Source: Sphingobacterium sp. UGAL515B_05
GTDB lineage: Bacteria; Bacteroidota; Bacteroidia; Sphingobacteriales; Sphingobacteriaceae
DNA: 64,000 nucleotides
Assembly (NCBI RefSeq): GCF_033097525.1
Contig: NZ_CP109907.1
Span: 5,766,001 to 5,830,000, forward strand
Reading direction: 5' to 3'
This document shows, one piece after another, positions 34,498 to 42,581 of the stretch. Every line of letters starts with the position of its first letter. The first letter of the stretch is position 1. The notes beneath the pieces are model-generated. The model had not been told where the DNA came from and made no database searches. It saw only the letters and a program-made list of their open reading frames with translations. Made by a program: the position numbers and the translations under genes.

Positions 34498-35646
34498 CTA
34501 GCGTGAAAAATTAAAACCTACTGCACGACCTACTGCATCTTTACCGAAACGGTTTTTGATATTGTCCATCGCCTGATATAAACTGATCAGCTCAGCATTG
34601 TCCTCAAAAAGATTCATTTGGTAGCTACCGTGAACGAGATCCGTAAATCTTAATCCCACTAAACGTAGACGCATCCGGCGTGAATAAACCTTGTCGAAAA
34701 GTTCCAATGCTACCCTAGCCAATGTATGATCAGAAGAAGTATAGCTCACCCGGCACTGTTTGGACTCTGTATCAAAGTTTGAATACCTGATCTTGATCAC
34801 AACTGTAGAAGTTAGCCACTTCTCCTGTCGGAGCTGATGGGCAAGTTGCTCAGCCATACCAGAAATTAGGCTTTTAACCTCAAAGACATCCATCGTATCA
34901 GTGCTAAAGGTCCTCTCTTTTGAAATTGACTTTCTTTCGGAATAAGGTATAACAGGAGTTTCGTCAATACCATTCGCTTTTTTCCAGAGATCGACTCCAT
35001 TTTTTCCGATCATCTGTTGTAGGACATCAACAGGCATTTCTGAAAGTGTGCCGATAGTCCGGATACCTACTCTCGAAAAAAGCTGAAAAGTTGCATTCCC
35101 GACCATCGGCATTTTTTTGATAGATAAAGGATTTAAAAACGACTGAACACCCACTGATGGAATTTCCCGATGACCGTGCGGTTTGGATTCACCAGTCCCT
35201 ATTTTGCTCACGGTCTTATTGATTGATAGCGCATAACTGATCGGTAGTCCTGTCTCCTTCTCGATCCTTTTCCCCAGCTCTTTAGTCCATTTATATGCTC
35301 CGAAAAACCTATCCATTCCTGTTAGATCCAGATAAAATTCATCAATAGATGCTTTTTCCATTACTGGTGCACTTTCCTCGATCACTTCTGTAACCGTATG
35401 TGACATCTTGGAATACAGTTCCATGTCCCCCTTAACCACCTTTGCCTGCGGACATAAACGGAGCGCCAGTTTCATGGGCATTGCAGACCGAACTCCGAAT
35501 GTTCTTGCTTCATAACTGCACGAAGACACAACCCCTCTGTCCCCACCTCCAATGATCAGTGGAATACCGTTTAAACCGGAATTTACCAGCCTTTCACACG
35601 ACACAAAAAAGGTGTCCAAATCCAAATGTACAATCGAGCGTTCCAT
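34498..35646 (-). CDS. dinB: Y-family DNA polymerase, DinB/Pol IV type
   Basis: The 382-aa protein has the Y-family catalytic residues in VHLDLDTFF (Asp9, Asp11) and SIDEFYLDL (Asp102, Glu103), the little-finger domain in its second half, and a sliding-clamp motif QMNLF at 343-347. It copies past DNA lesions with low fidelity. It is the first gene of the dinB-dnaE operon, divergent from the S24 regulator, with paired palindromic operators in between. The operon resembles ImuB-DnaE2 mutasomes in logic, but the clamp motif and active site indicate a working polymerase rather than ImuB. Confidence 0.94.
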   Translation of the reverse strand: MERSIVHLDLDTFFVSCERLVNSGLNGIPLIIGGGDRGVVSSCSYEARTFGVRSAMPMKLALRLCPQAKVVKGDMELYSKMSHTVTEVIEESAPVMEKASIDEFYLDLTGMDRFFGAYKWTKELGKRIEKETGLPISYALSINKTVSKIGTGESKPHGHREIPSVGVQSFLNPLSIKKMPMVGNATFQLFSRVGIRTIGTLSEMPVDVLQQMIGKNGVDLWKKANGIDETPVIPYSERKSISKERTFSTDTMDVFEVKSLISGMAEQLAHQLRQEKWLTSTVVIKIRYSNFDTESKQCRVSYTSSDHTLARVALELFDKVYSRRMRLRLVGLRFTDLVHGSYQMNLFEDNAELISLYQAMDNIKNRFGKDAVGRAVGFNFSR

Positions 35647-35650
35647 TTTA

Positions 35651-35723
35651 TTACTAAATTATTTAGCAAAATTGTGAACATTTTTCCCAAATGCACTATA
35701 TTTGTTGTGAAAAATATTCACAA
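35651..35723. promoter_or_regulatory. Divergent dinB/S24-regulator region with palindromic operators
   Basis: Two 19-bp sites: TTGTGAA-AAATA-TTCACAA at 35705-35723 (perfect) and TTGTGAA-CATTT-TTCCCAA at 35672-35690 (one arm mismatch). A third looser palindrome TTACTAAAT-T-ATTTAGCAA is at 35651-35669. Centres are 21 and 33 bp apart, about two and three helical turns. Such sites fit binding by the S24-family regulator encoded just downstream, repressing both directions. Confidence 0.75.
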
Positions 35724-35724
35724 A

Positions 35725-36495
35725 ATGTCAGCGCTTGCAATTTTTTCCGATAACATCAAGTATTTAAGGATGCAGATACCTAAAATGTCCCAACAAAAAT
35801 TTGGCAACATATTAGGCATCACCAGAGATGCTTATGCCAAATATGAATCGGGAAAAATCAATATTCCGATTGATACCTTAATGGCTATATCCAAATATTA
35901 CCACATCAGTACTGACTTGTTATTGACTGTTGATTTAAGAAAGTATAAGCTTGAAGAAATGTTAAGCTTGCCCGATAACAGGATTTTGCTACCCATAAAA
36001 ACTGATTCAGTAGGTGAAAATAAAATAGAGATAATACCCTATAAAGCCTCAATGGGCTACCTGTCAGGATATGCTGATCCAGAATATATTGAAGGTCTGC
36101 AAACAATGTCACTACCTTTCCTTCATAATGGAAAATATAGAGCTTTTCCAGCAGTAGGTGATTCGATGCCTCCCTATCAGGATGGCACCTACATTGTTGG
36201 AAGATACGTCGAGAGTATTCAAGATATCAGTTTGGGTAAAACGCATGTACTGGTAACGCGCAAAGGATTTACTTTCAAACGCATTGAAACTATCAACGAC
36301 AATTCCATTACCGTAAAATCTGACAATACATTTTATGATAGTTACGATATTTCATTTGCTGACCTTTGGGAGGTTTGGCAATATGCAGGCAGTTTTTCAT
36401 CTAGAGAACAGGAAATAATTGACTTCGCAGGCGAAGACATAAAATCAATGCTGATAAAATTGATGGAAGAGGTTCGAGAATTAAAAACCCGATAA
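35725..36495 (+). CDS. LexA-like S24-family repressor with XRE helix-turn-helix
   Basis: The 256-aa protein is started at ATG 35725; an upstream ATG at 35626 would run through the operators. It has an XRE helix-turn-helix (SQQKFGNILGITRDAYAKYE, about 22-41) and an S24 peptidase domain with GDSM (Ser147) and TFKRI (Lys185), the Ser-Lys dyad for self-cleavage on DNA damage. The usual Ala-Gly cleavage site is KASMGYL here, with Met110-Gly111. It probably represses dinB-dnaE and itself from the adjacent palindromes and is released during SOS. Confidence 0.9.
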   Translation: MSALAIFSDNIKYLRMQIPKMSQQKFGNILGITRDAYAKYESGKINIPIDTLMAISKYYHISTDLLLTVDLRKYKLEEMLSLPDNRILLPIKTDSVGENKIEIIPYKASMGYLSGYADPEYIEGLQTMSLPFLHNGKYRAFPAVGDSMPPYQDGTYIVGRYVESIQDISLGKTHVLVTRKGFTFKRIETINDNSITVKSDNTFYDSYDISFADLWEVWQYAGSFSSREQEIIDFAGEDIKSMLIKLMEEVRELKTR

Positions 36496-36499
36496 ATAC

Positions 36500-37711
36500 T
36501 TAATTAACATCCTTTTTATCAATGATACTTTCATAAAATTCAATTAGCTTTTTCACCAAGGCTTTAAAAACCTCGAGATCAGTAGCTGACTCTTGGAGAC
36601 CCAACCTTTGTTTGCACGAATTATACCGTTTTACAAAACTGGAATCACTTAAGTGGCCGTGCAATTGTCTTAAATCATTTAGTACAAAGAGAGGTGCAAT
36701 CAATGTATCTGCGTCACTTTTCAAAAGCACTCTTTCAATAAACAATGATAAAAGCTTTAAACTGCCCAACTTTCTACCTTCTTTATTTACTAAACCTTCA
36801 TCAGTTAACCCAGATTTTTTTAAGATTTCTCTTAGAGATTGATCTTGGATATTCTCTACAAGATATTTGTTTAGGCTGAGAAACGCAGAAAAGACCTGCT
36901 CCCTTTCTTCCATTATCGGGGGCTTATAATACTCAGATAGCTTGCTGACATCAACTTTGGTGAGATCTATTCCAAATTTATCTCTAATTTCAGAATTGAA
37001 TTGATTTTTTAAATAAAATAAGCGTGTTTCATTATCAGAATTTTGAAAAGCATCATCTGGAGAATATGGATTCTGACTTAAATAAAATTTCGAAAAAACT
37101 TCATGATCGGACGGAACGTTAGAAGCCTGAAATCTTTTCAGATGGGGTTTCATATCTTCATCTCTGAAATCTTCATCAAGATCACCAAGCCATTTAAACA
37201 ATTTTCCGTTCCTGTTTATTCCGAATCCCCAACTAAATAATGGTTCTCCTTTAAAGTATATATTACAAGAAGAAAACGAGGTAAATTTTACAGCGTAGTC
37301 AGGATGGCCATTATAATAAATCAAAAGATCCTTATCAAAGAAAACCGGAGTCAAATATCCATCATCCTCCGGACGATATAATCCTGGAATTATATAGTAA
37401 TCTAAAGGATCATATTGAAATCCCAAATGATCATATCTTTTAAATCTCTTTTCTGCATCCAGCTTTGAAAAAACGTATTTCAAAGGCATGTCAAAAAACT
37501 CCCCTTCCTTTATGTCGCCCATCATTTCATCTCTAAACTTCATGAAATTATCACCGGGAAGAATACTTTCCCTGTCACCACAGTTCTTACATAAATAAAA
37601 AGGTATTTTGATTCCAAAACCTTTCTTATTATCTCCATCATTGAAGTTTACCCCGGCAAATTCAATAAATCTATAATCCCCACATTTTTTACATTTAAGC
37701 GGATGTACCAT
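36500..37711 (-). CDS. Unknown zinc-ribbon protein, 403 aa
   Basis: The N-terminus has two CxxC knuckles (Cys7-Cys10 in KCKKCG and Cys41-Cys44 in LCKNCG), forming a probable zinc ribbon. The rest is soluble and without known motif; it includes a FSWGFGINRNGKLFKWLGDL segment and a helical C-terminus. No family recognised. It is convergent with the S24 regulator, with stops 4 bp apart. Low GC like the island that follows. It may be a stand-alone cargo gene, possibly in defence, but no evidence allows a role. Confidence 0.7.
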   Translation of the reverse strand: MVHPLKCKKCGDYRFIEFAGVNFNDGDNKKGFGIKIPFYLCKNCGDRESILPGDNFMKFRDEMMGDIKEGEFFDMPLKYVFSKLDAEKRFKRYDHLGFQYDPLDYYIIPGLYRPEDDGYLTPVFFDKDLLIYYNGHPDYAVKFTSFSSCNIYFKGEPLFSWGFGINRNGKLFKWLGDLDEDFRDEDMKPHLKRFQASNVPSDHEVFSKFYLSQNPYSPDDAFQNSDNETRLFYLKNQFNSEIRDKFGIDLTKVDVSKLSEYYKPPIMEEREQVFSAFLSLNKYLVENIQDQSLREILKKSGLTDEGLVNKEGRKLGSLKLLSLFIERVLLKSDADTLIAPLFVLNDLRQLHGHLSDSSFVKRYNSCKQRLGLQESATDLEVFKALVKKLIEFYESIIDKKDVN

Positions 37712-37905
37712 ACCTAAAATTTTAAAGTTTTTGTCGAATCTTTCTTAACAATGACAATTTGTAATTCAGCTAGCTTCCCAGTTTTGCAAAAAAAACGATC
37801 ATAATTTAGCTATACCCAAATATAAAGAAATTGAATTCACGATAGACAACTTCATTCTTTGCAAAATCAAACCTAAGTCAACATAAATAATAAACCTCTG
37901 GAAGA

Positions 37906-38931
37906 TTATCGTTTTAACCTAACGTCTTCATATTTTTTTCTTTCCGTCTTAAGAGAAACGAGCCATTCCAGATACATCCCTTCAGGCATATTTCTATACC
38001 CAATCTTGTGAATATAATTGTACTCTTTGTTCAATGACGAAAGAAGCTCCTTTGCTTTTCGATCGGATTTTTCCATTTTCAGATATTGTTCCTTGTGAGT
38101 TTCTGCCCGCAATAGTAATGCTGTTATTAAATTTGGACTGACTTTCAAGGCCCTTTCAGCACATTTTAGCGCAAAGCTCCCGTCACTTTCAGGAAAAGAC
38201 CGTTTATAAGCATTCGCCAGATCGACTAAACATAAACCGAGGCTTTCGCGATTATCTAATGCTTTCATATAAATTCCATTTTCAATGGCATTTAAGTGAA
38301 TAAATCCCGATGCCATCAACCAGGCGTCCTGCGGAAAGATACCACTTGTTAATTCTGTATTATACCAGCCAATGGATTTTATATTATGTTTGATATAAAT
38401 ATGATTTGGTGCCAGCGCAAGATTTGCTTCAACGCCGATTTCCTCCGCAAGAATTTTGTAGAGGTATGGTAATGAATTACAATTTCCTCTCTGCGTAGTT
38501 ACCAGTTTTGAAACAAAAAGGCTTGTCAGATCTTTGTGTCCGAAAACATCTTCAAAATCGTATGTAAATGGTTTATAGTGTACCGTATCTTGATCGATTA
38601 AAATAGGTGTCTCTTCACAGATAACTGAAAAAATCGACGCATATTTACTAACTTTATCTTTATCTGTTTCATTATAAGTAAGGTCCCGATTTCGAAGAAT
38701 AGTTTTACAGAAATTTGCCATAAATTTTATTTTCCTGTTTACTTCAACCGTATCTAGCTTCCCCTGATAATATGCATTCTCCGTACTCAGCACAGCCACT
38801 TTAAAACTGTATTTCTGTTTATCATTGAGCATATTATCAATAGTTAAATATGCTTCATCATAAAATCGGTTCTCCTGCGATTTTACCAAACCGGCAATGA
38901 AAATAAATAAAGAGATATAAAAGTATTTCAT
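37906..38931 (-). CDS. Secreted transglutaminase-like/TPR protein, paralogue A
   Basis: The 341-aa protein has a signal peptide (YFYISLFIFIAGLVKSQ) and a papain/transglutaminase-like core: GNCNSLPYLYKILAEEIGVE (Cys), APNHIYIKH (His) and TELTSG. A TPR-like segment follows (SFALKCAERALKVSPNLITA). It is clearly related to the protein at 43702-45102, which has GQCHSMPLLYLILAEQIGAE and SPNHSYIR. Such proteins often flank RHS-type toxins in Bacteroidota; role unknown. It is the last gene of the toxin island on this strand. Confidence 0.75.
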   Translation of the reverse strand: MKYFYISLFIFIAGLVKSQENRFYDEAYLTIDNMLNDKQKYSFKVAVLSTENAYYQGKLDTVEVNRKIKFMANFCKTILRNRDLTYNETDKDKVSKYASIFSVICEETPILIDQDTVHYKPFTYDFEDVFGHKDLTSLFVSKLVTTQRGNCNSLPYLYKILAEEIGVEANLALAPNHIYIKHNIKSIGWYNTELTSGIFPQDAWLMASGFIHLNAIENGIYMKALDNRESLGLCLVDLANAYKRSFPESDGSFALKCAERALKVSPNLITALLLRAETHKEQYLKMEKSDRKAKELLSSLNKEYNYIHKIGYRNMPEGMYLEWLVSLKTERKKYEDVRLKR

Positions 38932-38957
38932 AATTAGGTTCCCAAAAATGGGTGTAT

Positions 38958-39278
38958 TTAATTGTTCTGATTATCCAGATGATCAATGATATCGATCACC
39001 AATATATCATCGGTTTTCCGACCATATTGTGAAAGGAAGTGATCTATTAAGAAACAAAGCTGGTTAAGTGAGCAAAGACGTTCGAACCATATTTCCTCTT
39101 CTTTTATTAATCCCGCCATACCCTTTCTAGATCGAAAAAATTTATAATCTGCATCAGTACTGACCGTGAATTCTGCATACAGCATAATGTTCTCATAGTC
39201 GGTATTGCTCAGGTCACCACTAAGCAGTTCATTGATTGTATTCGTCCTTACCTCCTTAATAATTTTATCTAATTTCAT
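38958..39278 (-). CDS. Unknown 106-aa protein, immunity-array candidate
   Basis: Started at ATG 39278 (MKLDKIIKEVRTNTINELLS). A longer version from 39314 would use a TTG start overlapping the previous gene. Helical, acidic, soluble. Downstream of the DUF2314-like gene by 25 bp. Small acidic soluble proteins in a row behind a toxin gene are typical immunity genes; no family is recognised. Confidence 0.55.
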   Translation of the reverse strand: MKLDKIIKEVRTNTINELLSGDLSNTDYENIMLYAEFTVSTDADYKFFRSRKGMAGLIKEEEIWFERLCSLNQLCFLIDHFLSQYGRKTDDILVIDIIDHLDNQNN

Positions 39279-39303
39279 GATTATCCACTTTTCATAATAG
39301 TTT

Positions 39304-40071
39304 TCAGTCAACAAGATTCAGTACTTTCCAGCCATCATCTTTTATAAAACCTACCCAAAATTTATTACTTACCGTTGAGCCATTTTCAAATATTATCCTT
39401 TCCTCAATAAACTGCTGTCCTGCCCGACTATCAAGCAATGTAAATACCCTTTCTATGTTTTCGAAATTTGGAAATCCATTCCTTTCAAGATCTTCTAATA
39501 ATGATATTTTAAGAACGGTTTTAATTTTTGAATGTATGTCCTTGCTAAATTCCAAATTGCTTTCAAGCAGAACATTTTCAGCTTCCATATTAAAATCCTT
39601 ACATGAAAGAACACCTTCTATATTTTTTTCACTGTAAAAATTCTCAAGTGCAATAATTGCCCCTTCCGCAGTTGACCGGTCTGCCTTAAATAAATCATTT
39701 CCAAGATCAATCCGAAATCCACAGTGTATTTCAAAATCGACCTTTTTATCTTCTGACAATGTCTCATTGTAATATCGAATTGTATAACCTCCAATCAACC
39801 GCTGATCCACAATTAACATCCAATCTATAGCCTCAGCAATCAAAATACTATGAACCTCGTTGTTTTCTGGCAACACGCCATGATAACGGCCGTTCTCAAC
39901 TCTGACATTTTCCAACCACACAAAGATTTCGTCCTTATTCTTAAATTTAATGGCTGAATAACCGCAATAACCATCACCAATTAGTTCATTGAAATACCAA
40001 ATTGTGTTTTTTGCCTTATATAATAAGTAGAGATAATCGTCGTTTATCTCGAATTCAAAAGTATTTTTCAT
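39304..40071 (-). CDS. DUF2314-like protein, immunity-array candidate
   Basis: The 255-aa protein has a region VWLENVRVENGRYHGVLPEN then AIDWMLIVDQRLIGGYTIRY that follows the DUF2314 pattern (W..V... G...G.l....... DWM...d..l.GGyT.R). DUF2314 is seen in immunity contexts. The C-terminal half (ending FWVGFIKDDGWKVLNLVD) resembles a SnoaL/ketosteroid-isomerase-like strand. Soluble. Part of the row of small genes behind the RHS toxin. Confidence 0.6.
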   Translation of the reverse strand: MKNTFEFEINDDYLYLLYKAKNTIWYFNELIGDGYCGYSAIKFKNKDEIFVWLENVRVENGRYHGVLPENNEVHSILIAEAIDWMLIVDQRLIGGYTIRYYNETLSEDKKVDFEIHCGFRIDLGNDLFKADRSTAEGAIIALENFYSEKNIEGVLSCKDFNMEAENVLLESNLEFSKDIHSKIKTVLKISLLEDLERNGFPNFENIERVFTLLDSRAGQQFIEERIIFENGSTVSNKFWVGFIKDDGWKVLNLVD

Positions 40072-40169
40072 TTAATGGGATCAAACTAGGTAGGGATAAA
40101 ATTCTTGTATTAAGATGTCTGAAAAAGCTCTTAACACTTTTAGTTTTACAAGATGCATACAGTTTTTTA

Positions 40170-40625
40170 TTACTTTACAGCAATCTGCCATCCATCAAAA
40201 ACACTACTATTCTTTTCTGCTATTTTAGACATTTCTTTTGCCCATCCAACAACTGCCTCTTCGTTAATTGAGACAGGCTCCGTGTAACCAATTACGACAT
40301 AATCTTTTTTATCATTCGTCTGCCTATATCCAGCTGTATACCCCATAAGTTCTAAATATGCGTTTAATTTCTTCGCATTTTCCGCAGTTGAACTTATAAA
40401 GAAGAATTCAATTTTATGTTTTGAATTCCTTTCAATTCCATTTTTGTACAAATCAATAACCGCCTTTCTATCTAAATCCTCTATGGCCTTTTCGTCATCA
40501 GAATACGTCGACTCAATAATCTTGTAGTCTACAACAGTAGACGAATCAATAATCACTTTATCCTTCTTCTTATCGCAAGAAAGACTAATTGCAAGAACAA
40601 AAAATACAATTAATACTCTAATCAT
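40170..40625 (-). CDS. Lipoprotein, 151 aa, immunity-array candidate
   Basis: Signal MIRVLIVFFVLAISLSC (Cys17) marks a lipoprotein. The mature domain has alternating strands and helices (GIERNSKHKIEFFFISSTAE; KKDYVVIGYTEPVSI). A periplasmic lipoprotein in such a row would guard the envelope. No family recognised; 98 bp spacer to the next gene. Confidence 0.6.
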   Translation of the reverse strand: MIRVLIVFFVLAISLSCDKKKDKVIIDSSTVVDYKIIESTYSDDEKAIEDLDRKAVIDLYKNGIERNSKHKIEFFFISSTAENAKKLNAYLELMGYTAGYRQTNDKKDYVVIGYTEPVSINEEAVVGWAKEMSKIAEKNSSVFDGWQIAVK

Positions 40626-40636
40626 CTCTGCGCTTT

Positions 40637-41146
40637 TTAAGAAAAGTCTGGATAAACGAAATTATATTTGCCAATCTTGATTCTTTCCACGATAGCAAAT
40701 GGGGGAATTACAATTCCTACCTCCGCGTTGGTATTCTCCCCTACCAGTTTACCTACCTTTTTGAAATCTTTATCATTAATTTTCCACACATACCAGTTTT
40801 CGGAAACCTTCATAGGTTCTTCACCGACTTTTTTGCCATAATCATTTGTATCTCTAAATAGTATATCGTCTATGGCAGGATAAACAATACTTTTTCCTTC
40901 CTGCGTAAACAAAGCTTGTTTTACTCCGATATTAATCATTGTATGTGCATGAAAGTCAATTTCTCCACCTGTTACTTCCGCAAAGTCAGGAATTACATCA
41001 CTTGGATATTCTCTTTTGAAGGAACGGATAACGTCACTATTTAATTGGGTTAAATCGTTTGCTATATATTGAAAATATTTCTTTTTCCCATTATCCAATG
41101 TTACTGAAAACATATCACCGATCTCCGTTTTAACTCTTTTTGCCAT
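40637..41146 (-). CDS. Immunity-type protein, Imm26-like
   Basis: The 169-aa protein begins MAKRVKTEIGDMFSVTLDNG and KKYFQYIANDLTQLNSDVIR, matching a widespread Bacteroidota small protein family whose start resembles the Imm26 immunity fold (GD.F.V.L..G). Ends IKIGKYNFVYPDF. Soluble. It lies next to other small genes in the toxin island. The Imm26 assignment is by pattern only. Confidence 0.55.
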   Translation of the reverse strand: MAKRVKTEIGDMFSVTLDNGKKKYFQYIANDLTQLNSDVIRSFKREYPSDVIPDFAEVTGGEIDFHAHTMINIGVKQALFTQEGKSIVYPAIDDILFRDTNDYGKKVGEEPMKVSENWYVWKINDKDFKKVGKLVGENTNAEVGIVIPPFAIVERIKIGKYNFVYPDFS

Positions 41147-41210
41147 TAATAATATTAGTATTGTTAATGTTAAATTGAAAACCTAACAATATCAATTTCT
41201 TGAAATTTAT

Positions 41211-42191
41211 TTATTTTAAACTATCTTTTATCCATTGTGCAGATTTCAAAAATCTTTTCGCAGTATCATCGCTCCATTGTACCCCATAATCAAACTTATG
41301 GCTTTTACAATTTTCATTTTTCAAAACTGCCTTAGCAAGTTGAAAAAGTTTGGAACTACCAACTCTTATGGTTAGTTCATCTAACTTTGTTAACCAACTC
41401 GATGTAGTTTTGGCACCTCTCGATGTATCAAAGAAATGAATTAGCTGTACTTTAATTTCAAAGTCTTTCCATAGATCTGCAGAGATTCCAAAATTCAGAA
41501 TGTCACTAATATTTTTATAACAGCATTGGTTATTTTCAACTTTATAATTTTTCAGATAATCCATTAATCCAGTGTCGTTTGCTGTTACTAATTTTAAAAT
41601 CTTCTTAAAACAGATTACATCATGGTGAAAAGTTTTCTGATTTATAATATCTAATATATTTTTCAAAGTTGATAGCTTAACCTCCATAGTAGCTTTTTTT
41701 AAAATACTTCGGGATTGTTCAATTTTTATAATGTCTTCCAAAAAGTTGCTGTTCGGTGAAATAAAATAGTTATGTTTAAGATAAACAGTAATATGAAAAT
41801 AATCTTCCGGTGAATAAGTAATCATCTTGTCCTTCACAAAACTTGGGATAAGATTATTTCTGAGCAAAGCTCCCAATCTGGCGACGTATAAAGACCTTAA
41901 AAAAGCTCCATGAAATTCGTTGTTATAATGCAACAGTTTTGGCAGGATGTACTTATAGCTATCCTTTTCAATTTCTGATGAGATCAGTTCCTGGAAATTA
42001 GTCTCCAATTCCTTTTCTGCTTTCAATTGGTCTTCCCTATCATTAGTTAATTCTTGATGATATAGAAGTAATTGGTCAAACCAATCTTGAATTTTTAAAA
42101 AATCGATTGCAGAAATATTTAATGCTTCGGCTAAAACTTTAGATTCCCTCAAGTCATCATTTTTAAATTTTAAATATGGATTGTCCATCAT
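41211..42191 (-). CDS. Unknown 326-aa helical protein in the toxin island
   Basis: No family recognised. The protein is soluble, helical and AT-biased in codon use (Lys, Asn, Ile, Leu rich), starting MMDNPYLKFKNDDLRESKVL. It lies between the probable cognate immunity gene and the Imm26-like gene. It is longer than most immunity proteins but similar in composition to orphan immunity genes. Confidence 0.6.
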   Translation of the reverse strand: MMDNPYLKFKNDDLRESKVLAEALNISAIDFLKIQDWFDQLLLYHQELTNDREDQLKAEKELETNFQELISSEIEKDSYKYILPKLLHYNNEFHGAFLRSLYVARLGALLRNNLIPSFVKDKMITYSPEDYFHITVYLKHNYFISPNSNFLEDIIKIEQSRSILKKATMEVKLSTLKNILDIINQKTFHHDVICFKKILKLVTANDTGLMDYLKNYKVENNQCCYKNISDILNFGISADLWKDFEIKVQLIHFFDTSRGAKTTSSWLTKLDELTIRVGSSKLFQLAKAVLKNENCKSHKFDYGVQWSDDTAKRFLKSAQWIKDSLK

Positions 42192-42201
42192 AAATCTAAA
42201 T

Positions 42202-42558
42202 TTAGATCATTTCCTCAAATTTTACTTTTTTACCGTCTATAATGTAGGGATATATTTGCTGAAATCTGCTTTCAGGCGAAAGTATTAAATCCACAACCAA
42301 TACATCCTTACCCTGATATTTTCCATCCTGAGCAATAGCATAAACCCGAACATCCTCATCTTTTAAATCATCATATGCTCCAGCCAACAAAATATCATAC
42401 ATTTCTTTTGAGTCAGTTGATTCCGAATAAGCAGAGATATAAGCTAGGTCACCATTTGCTCTGACATAGGTAGCATAAGGGGCGAATTCTCCACTCTCTG
42501 ATAAAAATTTTTCTGCTTGCTCCTTAATAGCGCTAAGCAATATTTGAACATTTGTCAT
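42202..42558 (-). CDS. Small soluble protein, probable cognate immunity gene of the RHS-type toxin
   Basis: Started at ATG 42558 (MTNVQILLSAIKEQAEKFLS), 118 aa; an upstream ATG at 42609 overlaps the toxin gene and gives a basic hydrophobic leader, so I reject it. The protein is acidic and soluble, with strand-like YATYVRANGDLAYISAYSES and VYAIAQDGKYQGKDVLVVDL. It is the first gene after the nuclease-fold toxin (24 bp spacer), the standard place for the specific immunity gene. Family unknown. Confidence 0.6.
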   Translation of the reverse strand: MTNVQILLSAIKEQAEKFLSESGEFAPYATYVRANGDLAYISAYSESTDSKEMYDILLAGAYDDLKDEDVRVYAIAQDGKYQGKDVLVVDLILSPESRFQQIYPYIIDGKKVKFEEMI

Positions 42559-42581
42559 CTTTAAATATAATAAAATTGGAA

